A stretch of DNA of 64,000 nt from Mycobacterium syngnathidarum. GTDB taxonomy: Bacteria > Actinomycetota > Actinomycetes > Mycobacteriales > Mycobacteriaceae. Shown here piece by piece: positions 56,314-64,000 of this stretch (positions within the stretch are counted from its first letter, which is position 1; each line of letters opens with the position of its first letter). Where the stretch lies: assembly GCF_001942625.1 (NCBI RefSeq), contig NZ_MLCL01000086.1, forward strand, positions 186,001-250,000, in the 5' to 3' direction. The notes beneath the pieces are model-generated. The model was not told the origin of the DNA. It saw only the letters and a list, made by a program, of their open reading frames with translations, and did not search any database. Both the position numbers and the translations under genes were made by a program.

Positions 56314-57183
56314 ATGACGCTGAATGTGAAAGGGGAGGGGCTCGGGGCGCAAGTCACGGGAATCGACCCCAAGAATCTCGACGACATCACGCGGAAAGAG
56401 ATCCGGGAGATCGTCTATCAGCACAAGCTGGTCGTTCTGAAAGACGTCCATCCGGCTCCCGACGAATTTCTCCGGCTGGGGCGCATCGTCGGCGATGTTG
56501 TGACGTACTACGAGCCGATCTACCACCACAAAGACCACCCGGAAATCTTCGTCTCTTCGACAGAGGAAGGGCACGGCGTGCCTCGTACCGGGGCCTTCTG
56601 GCACATCGACTACATGTTCATGCCGGAACCGTTCGCATTTTCGATGGTGGTACCGCTGGCAGTGCCCGGAAGCGACCGCGGGACATACTTCATCGACCTC
56701 AACAAGGTGTGGGAGGCCCTTCCAGAGACCGTACGGGAGCCGGTCCGGGGTACGTTCGCGACCCATGACCCGCGGCGTCACATCAAGATTCGCCCACACG
56801 ACGTCTACAAGCCGATCGGTGAGGTCTGGGACGAGGTATCCAGGACCACGCCTCCGATCAAATGGCCGACGGTGATCAGGCACCCGAAGACCGGTCAGGA
56901 AATCCTCTACATCTGCGCGTCAGGCACCACCAAGATCGAGGACGGGCGCGGGAACGCGCTGGATCCTGCCGTGCTGCGACAACTCATGACTGCCACCGGA
57001 CAACTCGACCCGGATTTCACATCGCCGTTCATCCACACCCAACACTATGAGGTCGGCGATGTTGTGTTGTGGGACAACCGGGTTCTGATGCACCGGGCGA
57101 AACACGGCACCACGCCGGGCACGTTGACGACTCATCGGCTGACCATGCTGGACGGCCTCACGACACCGGGATATGGGGTATGA
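56314..57183 (+). CDS. Fe(II)/2-oxoglutarate oxidase forming the isonitrile group (Rv0097/ScoE-like)
   Basis: A 289-residue TauD-family oxygenase. By homology to Streptomyces ScoE and M. tuberculosis Rv0097 it oxidatively decarboxylates an N-carboxymethyl-3-aminoacyl substrate to an isonitrile. The metal site is visible as FWHIDYMF with His97 and Asp99, and the distal His260 in VLMHRAKHG. The THRLTMLDG segment carries the Arg expected to bind 2-oxoglutarate. GAGGAGAGG stands before ATG 56314. It follows the PPE gene after 79 bases and overlaps fcoT by four bases. Confidence 0.92.
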   Translation: MTLNVKGEGLGAQVTGIDPKNLDDITRKEIREIVYQHKLVVLKDVHPAPDEFLRLGRIVGDVVTYYEPIYHHKDHPEIFVSSTEEGHGVPRTGAFWHIDYMFMPEPFAFSMVVPLAVPGSDRGTYFIDLNKVWEALPETVREPVRGTFATHDPRRHIKIRPHDVYKPIGEVWDEVSRTTPPIKWPTVIRHPKTGQEILYICASGTTKIEDGRGNALDPAVLRQLMTATGQLDPDFTSPFIHTQHYEVGDVVLWDNRVLMHRAKHGTTPGTLTTHRLTMLDGLTTPGYGV

Positions 57184-57740
57184 CCATGAGCACCGCCGAG
57201 ATGCTGTCTGTCGCGACCAGTGGGGACGGCGTCACACAGATGGCGCCGATTCCCGAAGATCTGCTGGTGAAGGTGCTGGAGCCGTACTCCTACAAAGGGT
57301 GCCGCTATCTGCTCGACGCGGAGTACGAGGCCACCGCGAACTCTGTGTCGGCGCTCGGGAACTTCAGCATCAAAGAGCCCGCATACATTCGCGACACCGG
57401 GCACTTCAACGCCGCCGAATGGGTCCTGTGCTTCAACCAACTCGCCTACAGCGCGTTCGCACCGGCGATCCTCAACGAGGTGATACCCGAATTCCGGGGC
57501 TGGTCGATCGAGGACTACTTCAATTATCAACTCCCCAGCATGCTGATCAAGACCACGACATCACGGTTCAAGCGCCCGATCAAGTCCCACAAGTTCTCGG
57601 CACGATTGCTGTGCAAGGACTTCGAGGTCATCGATCGGACGATTCGGTATCTCAAGATTCCCTGCACGGTCGAATTCTGGGATGAGGACGGTGGGTCCGC
57701 ATCCGGTGAAGTCGAACTGGCAGCACTCAACATCCCCTGA
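57180..57740 (+). CDS. fcoT: FcoT, thioesterase of the isonitrile pathway (Rv0098/ScoD-like)
   Basis: A 186-residue hot-dog fold protein. In M. tuberculosis Rv0098 (FcoT) was first described as a long-chain acyl-CoA thioesterase; the Streptomyces homologue ScoD adds glycine to an alpha,beta-unsaturated acyl-ACP and then hydrolyses the thioester. Seen are IPEDLLVKVLEPYSYKGCRY, the FNAAEWVLCFNQLAYSAFAP helix and SRFKRPIKSHKFSARLLCKD. ATG 57180 overlaps the oxidase stop (ATGA). Length fits the family (183 residues in M. tuberculosis). fadD10 follows 29 bases later. Confidence 0.9.
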   Translation: MTMSTAEMLSVATSGDGVTQMAPIPEDLLVKVLEPYSYKGCRYLLDAEYEATANSVSALGNFSIKEPAYIRDTGHFNAAEWVLCFNQLAYSAFAPAILNEVIPEFRGWSIEDYFNYQLPSMLIKTTTSRFKRPIKSHKFSARLLCKDFEVIDRTIRYLKIPCTVEFWDEDGGSASGEVELAALNIP

Positions 57741-57769
57741 CATCGGTAGAAGAGAACGGCTTCACACCT

Positions 57770-59341
57770 ATGGCACACCCGCCATTCACAGTGCTGGAAC
57801 GCATCGGCGCGACCGCGAGGCAGCGTCCCGGGGCGATCGCTCTACGTCGCTGTGACGGATCCAGCGTCGTTCTGTACCGAGATCTCATGGCCGAAGCGGA
57901 CAGGCTGGCAGCCGATCTCGGCTCCCAGTCGGTCACTCGAGGAAGCCGTGTCCTCGTCATATCGGACAACGGTCCCGAGACCTATCTGGCGGTGTTGGCC
58001 TGCGCGAGAGTCGGGGCCATCGCAGTCATGGTCGACGGCGGGATGCCCGCTGCGACCATGAACCGCTTCGGGGAGATCACCACTCCCGCTGCAATTCTGG
58101 TGGCACCGACTTGCCGGCTGCACACCGCTGAGCTCTCGGAGGCGCTCCGGTCGATTCCTGCCTTCACGGTTGAGATCGGTGATGGCTCTGCCGACCGCAC
58201 CGGCGATTCGACATCAGATCCATTGCCCGCCTTACCTGTTGGGGGTGCGGACGATCCGCTGGCGATGATCTTCACCAGCGGCACCACAGGCCAGCCGAAA
58301 GCTGTCCTGCTGCCCAATCGAACGTTCTACTCGGTTGCCGACATTCTTCAGCACGAGAAATTGACCTGGGTCGATTGGGTCGTCGGCGAGACAACCTACT
58401 CACCGCTGCCCGCGACCCACATCGGCGGACTGTGGTGGATCCTCAACTGCCTGATGCAAGGCGGATTGTGCATCACCGGCGGCGAGACGACATCGTCCGT
58501 CGCGGAGATCCTCAGTGCCAATGACGTCGCGACGACATGCCTGGTCCCCACTCTGCTGACCCGGGTGGTGAACGAACTTCAGTCGACTGGAAAGCCGGTC
58601 CCGCCGTCTCTGCGCATGGTGGGTTATGGCGGATCCCGCGCAGTCGCCGCCGATGTCAGATTTGTCGAGTCCGCGGGTGTCCGTACTGCGCAGGTCTATG
58701 GACTCAGCGAAACGGGCTGTACCGCACTGTGTCTGCCCACAGACTCCGGGTCGATCTCGAGAATCGAAGCCGGTGCGGTGGGCCGGCCGTATCCCGGCGT
58801 GGAGGTCCATCTGGATGGCAACGGCAGCGGCCCACCAACACGTTCCGGTGCGAATTCAGCCGCGTCAGGCACACTGTGGATAAAATCGCCGGCGAACATG
58901 CTCGGGTATTGGGGAAATCCCGAGCGGACTGCCGAAGTCCTGGTGGATGGATGGGTGAACACCGGAGACCTTCTCGACCGTCATGACGACGGCTTCTTCT
59001 ACATCCGGGGCAGGTCGTCAGAGATGATCATTTCCGGTGGTGTGAACATCGCGCCCGACGAGGTCGACCGAATCGCTGAGGGCGTGGTCGGTGTACGGGA
59101 AGCCGCCTGCTACGAGATCCCCGACGAGGAGTTCGGTGCGCTGGTGGGGCTGGCCGTGGTCGCCTCGACCACGCTGGATGAATCAGCAGCCAGGAAGCTC
59201 CAACACGCGATTGCCGCGCGCTTCCGGCAAGAGTCGGAGCCGATGGCCAGGCCGTCGACCATCGGGTTCGTGCAGCAGATCCCACGAACCCGGTCCGGCA
59301 AGATCATGCGGACGTCGCTGGGTGCAGCAACCAGTGGCTGA
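57770..59341 (+). CDS. fadD10: FadD10, fatty acyl-AMP ligase loading the ACP (Rv0099/ScoC-like)
   Basis: A 523-residue adenylate-forming enzyme that activates the beta-modified fatty acid and loads it onto the adjacent ACP rather than CoA. Motifs seen are the P-loop MIFTSGTTGQPKAVLLPN (about residue 164), YGLSETGCTALCLP, WVNTGDLLDRHDDGFFYIRG with RSSEMIISGGVNIAPDE, and the C-terminal Lys in RTRSGKIMRTSL. ATG 57770 has no strong ribosome binding site. The stop codon overlaps the ACP start by eight bases, matching the functional pairing. Confidence 0.92.
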   Translation: MAHPPFTVLERIGATARQRPGAIALRRCDGSSVVLYRDLMAEADRLAADLGSQSVTRGSRVLVISDNGPETYLAVLACARVGAIAVMVDGGMPAATMNRFGEITTPAAILVAPTCRLHTAELSEALRSIPAFTVEIGDGSADRTGDSTSDPLPALPVGGADDPLAMIFTSGTTGQPKAVLLPNRTFYSVADILQHEKLTWVDWVVGETTYSPLPATHIGGLWWILNCLMQGGLCITGGETTSSVAEILSANDVATTCLVPTLLTRVVNELQSTGKPVPPSLRMVGYGGSRAVAADVRFVESAGVRTAQVYGLSETGCTALCLPTDSGSISRIEAGAVGRPYPGVEVHLDGNGSGPPTRSGANSAASGTLWIKSPANMLGYWGNPERTAEVLVDGWVNTGDLLDRHDDGFFYIRGRSSEMIISGGVNIAPDEVDRIAEGVVGVREAACYEIPDEEFGALVGLAVVASTTLDESAARKLQHAIAARFRQESEPMARPSTIGFVQQIPRTRSGKIMRTSLGAATSG

Positions 59342-59579
59342 GACGCTGCGGAACCGAATCCTGGCTGCGCTCTCGGAGGTGCTCTATGTCGACGAGTCGG
59401 ATTTCCTCGACGGAGATGCGACAGACCTGAGGGACCTCGGGCTGGATTCGGTTCGATTCGTGCTGCTAATGAAGCAACTCGGCATCGATCGGGAATCGGA
59501 ATTGCCGCGGCGGTTGGCGGACAACTTGTCCGTCGCGGGCTGGGTCCGGGAGTTGGAAGAGGTGGGTCATTCTGCCTGA
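59334..59579 (+). CDS. Acyl carrier protein of the isonitrile pathway (Rv0100/ScoB-like)
   Basis: An 81-residue carrier protein. The attachment motif LGLDSVRF has Ser39, to be modified with 4'-phosphopantetheine. Preceding helix: LRNRILAALSEVLYVDESDF. It carries the acyl chain from FadD10 to FcoT, the oxidase and the NRPS. GTG 59334 begins inside the end of fadD10. The NRPS frame opens near its stop codon. Confidence 0.9.
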   Translation: MAETLRNRILAALSEVLYVDESDFLDGDATDLRDLGLDSVRFVLLMKQLGIDRESELPRRLADNLSVAGWVRELEEVGHSA

Positions 59580-59637
59580 AGCCCCTGATACCCAAACTAT
59601 TACGCTGAGCCGGTCACAGCAGAACATCTACAACGGC

Positions 59638-62600
59638 GTGTCTGCACACGACGACCCCCAGTTGTATCTGATCGGCAGGCGCTACCGGTTCCGGCCGCTG
59701 GCGCAGACAGAATTCCTGGCCGCTTTGCGGAAGACCATCCTCGCCACGCCCATTCAATTGTGCGTTCTGGAGGCGCCGTCGGAGCCCGGTGGTCGCCCCG
59801 GTCTGGTAGCCCGACTCGACATCGATGACATCGTGCAGCTGTTCGGTGACGAGGACCGGGCAGAGCTGGCCGAGGAGTGGGAATCAGGGCTTCTCGCAAA
59901 ACCGTTGGTGCGCTACACCGTTTATGTCGACGCCGGTGGCCTGGTGTGTGGCCTCGACGCCCAAGCCCACCACATCCTGCTCGACGGGGGCGCGATCAGT
60001 GTCATCGAAGCCCATTTGGGTCGGTTCCTCGTGGGCGGTGGCTCGGGCGAGACCCCCTGTGCCCACGACGGCCTGGCCGCCGTCGCGACCGCGCACCGTC
60101 GCGAGGCGTACCGCGTCGACGAATCACTCGAGCGGCTCGCCTCTGTGGTGCAGACAGAACTCACCGCGGCGGCCGAGGAGGGCGGACACGGACATCCCGC
60201 CGCCGACGCGCAGCCGACGGTCGCACAGGGCACTCTCATCGAGTCCGCCGTGATCCTCGGCGAAGATTACGAACAGATCGTAGATCTGGCCGGCCGCGAG
60301 AACGTCCCGCTCAACGTGCTCGTCGCGGCGGCGGCATTGGCGGTGGACGCGAGCATTCATCGCACCACCGAGCGCCTGCTGGTACATGCGGTCGACAACC
60401 GCTTCGGTGACCCCGACCTCGGCGCCGCGACGTGCCTGGTCAATTCGATGGCGCAGCCGGTCCGGTTCTCACCGTACGCATCAGTGGCAGAGGTGGTGCG
60501 CGGGGTGGATCGGGGTTATGTCAAGGCCGGTCGTCGCCGCTGGTTGCGTGAAGAGCGTTACCGCCGAATGTATCTGGCGATCAATCGGACCACCTCCGTG
60601 CAGACCTTGACGCTCAATTTTCTGCGTGAACCCTGTGCGCCCGAGCTCGTGCCGTTCTTGGACGAGGCGCCCGTGACGTCGAATATCGGCCCGGTCGAGG
60701 GTACGACCGTGGCGGCTGTGCTCGACGGGCAACGGCGCGCGCTCACCGTAAACATCTGGAACCGACCTGATCTGTCGCGGCAGAACAGCACCGGCATGGC
60801 GGGCCGCGTCGCGGGGGCCCTGAAATCCATGGTGAGCATGTGGGATTCCCCGATCGCGATGACCGTCGGTGAATGGTGCGCGATCGCCGATGACGGTTCC
60901 TTGGGCGCTGTTCCGGTGAAGCGCGACCCCGAGGACCCAGTGGCTCGCGCGTGGTTTGTCGATCGGCCCGAATCCGTCGCGCAATGTCGTCGCCGTCCTC
61001 ACGTCGATTCCTGGATCGCGTGGCTCGTTGAAATCAACGTGGCACCAGGCGATGTGGTGGTGTTCACCGACGACGGCTCCGACAAGACGATCGCGCTCTT
61101 GATCGCCTGCCATCTGGCGGGCTGTGGCTACAGCGTCTGCGACCGCGATGATCAGGTGACGGTGCGGGCCCAACGAATCAAGGAACCCGACAACGGCATC
61201 TCAGTACACACCGTCGATGTCGAGTCGGCGAACATCCCGCGAAGCCTCGGCGCGCACCATCGGCGTCTGGTGGATGTTCGTGTCGAACAAACGGTGGCTG
61301 ACCCGCAGCTTCGGGGCAGGACCGCCTACGTGATGCCCACGTCCGGATCGACCGGAGAACCAAAACTCGTGCACGTCACCCATGGCTCGCTTGCGGCGTT
61401 CTGTGTCGGCATGGTCCGGGCCTATGGCTGGGGACCGGACGACACCGTCCTTCAATGCGCGCCGCTGACATCCGACATCAGCGTCGAAGAAGTCTTCGGC
61501 GCCGCCTTCAGCGGGGCCGCGCTGACCCGCTCGACGGCAGTGAAAACCGGTGATCTGCAGGCGCTTGCCGGGGACCTGGTGGCATCCGGCGCGACTGTGG
61601 TGGATCTGCCCACCGCGGTGTGGCATCTGTGGTGCGAGGACGTCGACGCGGTCACCCGCGTCGGGCGCTCTCAGGTGCGGCAGATCGTGATCGGTGGAGA
61701 GCCCGTGCGTCCCGGTGCCGTCGACAAGTGGGTCGATACCGTTGGCACCGAGAACATCTCGTTGGTGTCGAGCTATGGCCCGACAGAGACCACTGTCGTG
61801 GTGACCTACCTACCGATCATCGATCGCGGACGGGTGGTGGAACACGGTGCGCGCCTTCGGCTGGGCAGGCCGCTGGTGCCGGACACGGTGGTGATCGCAT
61901 TCGGCGAAGTCGTGGTGGTGGGGGACATGGTGTCCGACGGCTACCTGGATGCGGACAGTACCGGTTTCGGGCTGGTCACCACAGCCGACGGTCGACGGCA
62001 GCGCGCGTTTGCGACTGCCGACCGGGTGACGATGGACGGTGCCGGGCACCCGATCTTCGCGGGCCGTAAGGACGCCATCGTCAAGATCGCCGGCAAGCGG
62101 GTAGACACCGCCGCGATCACTCGACGCGCGGCAGCAGACCCGGCTGTGGTCGACGTCGCCGTCGAGCTGCACAACGGCGGATTGGGGGTCTGGTTCGAGA
62201 CCCAGCGGACTCGTGGTGGTCACGAAGATCTCGATACGGCAGCACGCATCAGCAATGTCCTGGTGGATTCGCGGGTCCCGTCGTTCGTCGTTTCGGGTGT
62301 GGCGAACATCCCCAGAAAGCCCAATGGGAAGACCGACACCGCAAGACTGACAACATCGCTCGGTTCCGGGCCGGGACAAAGGACGGGCCCCGGAGGCGAA
62401 GATCGCGCGGCCGGCCTCGCCGGAATGTGGAGCACCCACCTCGGCCGGGTGATCACACCGGCCACGTCTCTGCTGCACGAAGGTATCGGCTCGCTGGACC
62501 TCGTCCGAATCCTGCCCGATACGCGCAGATATCTCGGCCGGCAGGTGTCGATTCTGGACCTGATCGGTGCCGATACCGCGGCGAACCTCGTGGATGACGT

Positions 62601-63783
62601 GGCGACGAGCGACGGGTGGATGGACAACGGCACCGCAGCGGAGATCGAACGTGACGTCAGCGTGCTGACCACGCCGAGCCCACGCGCGGCGGTGACCCCG
62701 AAGCGACCCTTGGCTACCCGAGATGCCGGACCGATTCTGGTGGTAGGTGCGTCGGGGGTCCTGGGATCCGGGTTCGCGGAGGCGATCCTGACCGGTGATG
62801 GTGCACAACGCCCGGATGTGGTGTTGGCCATGAGGTCGGTGCCGCCCGTCGACCCGGTCTGGACGGAGCTCCGGAACACGCCGGGGGTGCGGATCGAGCG
62901 TCTCGTCCCCGGGTTCGGGCCGGTCGAGCTGAGCGCGCTGATCCGGGAAACCGGAGCCCGGACCCTCGTCAACTGCATCGGCAACACCAACGTGGTGGTC
63001 CCGTATCGCGAAATCCGTTCAGCCAATGTGGAAATGGTGGCCGCCATGGCGCAGGCGTGCGCGGCTTCCGGCACCAGGATGGTGCACCTCTCGACGTATG
63101 TCGTCAGTGGGGATGTCATCGCGCCAGAAGTGGTCGACCCACGTCAGGCCCCATACCCGTATGCGGCCTCCAAAGCCCTCGGCGAATTGGCGGTGTGCCG
63201 TGCCGACCGGGAGCTCGACTTCACGGTCGTACGCCTGCCCCGGGTCCTGGGCACCCCCGACCAGCTACGGCGGTCTGCCGACATCTTGGTGTCGATTGTC
63301 GATGCCTGCCGGTCGCTGAATTGCTGTCCGGCAGTGGAACTGACCGAAGAGGTGACCATCGGACGCGCGGCGGCCGACAGCATTCTGCGCCGATTGCCGG
63401 AGTTCGGCGGCCCCGGCGAACTCGGTTGCGGGATCGAGGTGTTGCGGGGCCGGACAGTGGCGTATCAGGAAGTGCTCGGCGCGGTCGCCGACAACCGGGT
63501 CGGCATCGAGGACTGGAAGCGCCGTCTGGATGAGAGTGATTGGGCGAAGGCCAATGCGCGGCGGTGGTCGGTGATCGACGCCTGGATCGGTTTGGGACGT
63601 CGGCTCGGGGGACGCTCCTATGCGGAATACCTGGCCGAGTTTCCAGTCCTCCCGCTTCCGGTGCGCGCCGTCGGCGAGCTCGTCGCGCCTCCGCCGTCGT
63701 TGTCGGCGCTGATCTGTCCGGAACAGGCGGGAACTGGATGTGGTCGCACGACGACCAATCAACAAGACAGCACCAGACAGTGA
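59638..63783 (+). CDS. nrp: Single-module non-ribosomal peptide synthetase, C-A-T-R (Rv0101 Nrp/ScoA-like)
   Basis: A 1381-residue NRPS. The condensation domain has HHILLDG from His111. The adenylation domain has MPTSGSTGEPK (about residue 566), SSYGPTETTVVV and FAGRKDAIVKIAGKRVD. The carrier domain has GIGSLDLV with Ser952. The terminal reductase domain (about 1030-1381) has ILVVGASGVLGSGF and the Tyr1175/Lys1179 pair in YPYAASKALGEL. It should acylate one amino acid (lysine in characterised systems) and release it reductively as an aldehyde or alcohol. M. tuberculosis Nrp has about 2500 residues and two modules. GTG 59638 is conservative: in-frame codons upstream read TLSRSQQNIYNG, typical for a condensation domain, so the true start may be CTG 59572 or ATT 59569. 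Confidence 0.93.
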   Translation: MSAHDDPQLYLIGRRYRFRPLAQTEFLAALRKTILATPIQLCVLEAPSEPGGRPGLVARLDIDDIVQLFGDEDRAELAEEWESGLLAKPLVRYTVYVDAGGLVCGLDAQAHHILLDGGAISVIEAHLGRFLVGGGSGETPCAHDGLAAVATAHRREAYRVDESLERLASVVQTELTAAAEEGGHGHPAADAQPTVAQGTLIESAVILGEDYEQIVDLAGRENVPLNVLVAAAALAVDASIHRTTERLLVHAVDNRFGDPDLGAATCLVNSMAQPVRFSPYASVAEVVRGVDRGYVKAGRRRWLREERYRRMYLAINRTTSVQTLTLNFLREPCAPELVPFLDEAPVTSNIGPVEGTTVAAVLDGQRRALTVNIWNRPDLSRQNSTGMAGRVAGALKSMVSMWDSPIAMTVGEWCAIADDGSLGAVPVKRDPEDPVARAWFVDRPESVAQCRRRPHVDSWIAWLVEINVAPGDVVVFTDDGSDKTIALLIACHLAGCGYSVCDRDDQVTVRAQRIKEPDNGISVHTVDVESANIPRSLGAHHRRLVDVRVEQTVADPQLRGRTAYVMPTSGSTGEPKLVHVTHGSLAAFCVGMVRAYGWGPDDTVLQCAPLTSDISVEEVFGAAFSGAALTRSTAVKTGDLQALAGDLVASGATVVDLPTAVWHLWCEDVDAVTRVGRSQVRQIVIGGEPVRPGAVDKWVDTVGTENISLVSSYGPTETTVVVTYLPIIDRGRVVEHGARLRLGRPLVPDTVVIAFGEVVVVGDMVSDGYLDADSTGFGLVTTADGRRQRAFATADRVTMDGAGHPIFAGRKDAIVKIAGKRVDTAAITRRAAADPAVVDVAVELHNGGLGVWFETQRTRGGHEDLDTAARISNVLVDSRVPSFVVSGVANIPRKPNGKTDTARLTTSLGSGPGQRTGPGGEDRAAGLAGMWSTHLGRVITPATSLLHEGIGSLDLVRILPDTRRYLGRQVSILDLIGADTAANLVDDVATSDGWMDNGTAAEIERDVSVLTTPSPRAAVTPKRPLATRDAGPILVVGASGVLGSGFAEAILTGDGAQRPDVVLAMRSVPPVDPVWTELRNTPGVRIERLVPGFGPVELSALIRETGARTLVNCIGNTNVVVPYREIRSANVEMVAAMAQACAASGTRMVHLSTYVVSGDVIAPEVVDPRQAPYPYAASKALGELAVCRADRELDFTVVRLPRVLGTPDQLRRSADILVSIVDACRSLNCCPAVELTEEVTIGRAAADSILRRLPEFGGPGELGCGIEVLRGRTVAYQEVLGAVADNRVGIEDWKRRLDESDWAKANARRWSVIDAWIGLGRRLGGRSYAEYLAEFPVLPLPVRAVGELVAPPPSLSALICPEQAGTGCGRTTTNQQDSTRQ

Positions 63784-63786
63784 GGT

Positions 63787-64000
63787 ATGGCAGTGACAGA
63801 CCTAACGGCACACAGTGCCAGGCAGATCCGACTCGACGTGACCGGTATGTCCTGCGGAGCGTGTTCACGCCGGGTCGAGAGCAAGCTGAACAAAATCGAC
63901 GGAGTACACGCTTCGGTCGACATTTCCAGCAAGATCGCGACCATCGAAGCCCGCCAGGACATCACCGTCGCCGACCTCTGTGAGGCCGTTGAGCAGGCCG
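63787..64000 (+). CDS. Heavy-metal P-type ATPase, N-terminal part (cut by window end)
   Basis: Seventy-one codons before the window ends. They encode a heavy-metal-associated domain: IRLDVTGMSCGACSRRVESK with the GMxCxxC metal-binding motif, then NKIDGVHASVDISSKIATIE, the normal ferredoxin-like fold. Such a domain heads copper/zinc-type P1B ATPases such as CtpA and CtpB. ATG 63787 lies 3 bases after the nrp stop codon. In M. tuberculosis ctpB (Rv0103c) lies close to nrp but on the opposite strand. The metal cannot be told from the N-terminus alone. Confidence 0.88.
   Translation, partial: MAVTDLTAHSARQIRLDVTGMSCGACSRRVESKLNKIDGVHASVDISSKIATIEARQDITVADLCEAVEQA

Overview
The window is chromosomal DNA of a high-GC actinobacterium, almost certainly a fast-growing Mycobacterium (Mycolicibacterium). 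The evidence is a type I fatty acid synthase with acpS, an LdtMt2-type L,D-transpeptidase, two PPE proteins, MspA-type porins (absent from M. tuberculosis) and extensive synteny with two M. tuberculosis blocks: the Rv2524c-Rv2495c region (inverted, 1.7-41.5 kb) and the Rv0096-Rv0103 region (54.7-64 kb). Family and synteny statements come from recalled knowledge and were not checked by a search.

Layout. 0-1.2 kb: end of an MFS transporter gene and a MerR regulator. 1.7-11.4 kb: fas and acpS, followed by an IS110-family insertion sequence (11.4-12.6 kb). 12.8-18.9 kb: M20 peptidase, bcp, a DUF3618 protein, a gene-poor kilobase with small ORFs, tRNA-Lys, ldtB, and a DUF899/SRPBCC pair whose second gene is frameshifted. 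19-23.5 kb: an SDR, a PPE protein with a His/Asp-rich repeat, and an unrecognised large membrane protein with a small ORF overlapping its end. 23.8-31.8 kb: tRNA-His, orn, a HerA-like ATPase, the mycolate reductase cmrA, an MFS protein, a proline-rich membrane protein, an S9 peptidase and the TetR repressor bkaR. 31.9-41.5 kb: a branched-chain amino acid (leucine) catabolic cluster, accD1-accA1-fadE19-maoC-citE and pdhABC, preceded by a double BkaR-type operator. 41.5-46.8 kb: an enoyl-CoA hydratase and a group of exported proteins including two MspA-type porins, one broken at a G8 tract. 46.9-49.5 kb: cobalamin riboswitch and metE. 49.5-54.6 kb: a GntR regulator divergent from a flavin monooxygenase, a class III CoA transferase and a CitE-like lyase, then a methyltransferase. 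54.8-64 kb: an isonitrile lipopeptide operon (PPE, Fe/2OG oxidase, FcoT, FadD10, ACP, NRPS) running into a metal-transporting P-type ATPase cut by the window end.

How the genes work together. The leucine cluster can take branched-chain 2-oxo acids to acyl-CoA (PdhABC), oxidise isovaleryl-CoA (FadE19), carboxylate methylcrotonyl-CoA (AccA1/AccD1) and finish with hydratase and lyase steps. The isonitrile operon should build a metal-binding lipopeptide. Here its NRPS is single-module (C-A-T-R), roughly half the length of M. tuberculosis Nrp, and the operon is directly followed by a heavy-metal ATPase. The other PPE, with its metal-ligand repeat, resembles the PPE of this operon at both ends, so the two may share a role in metal handling.
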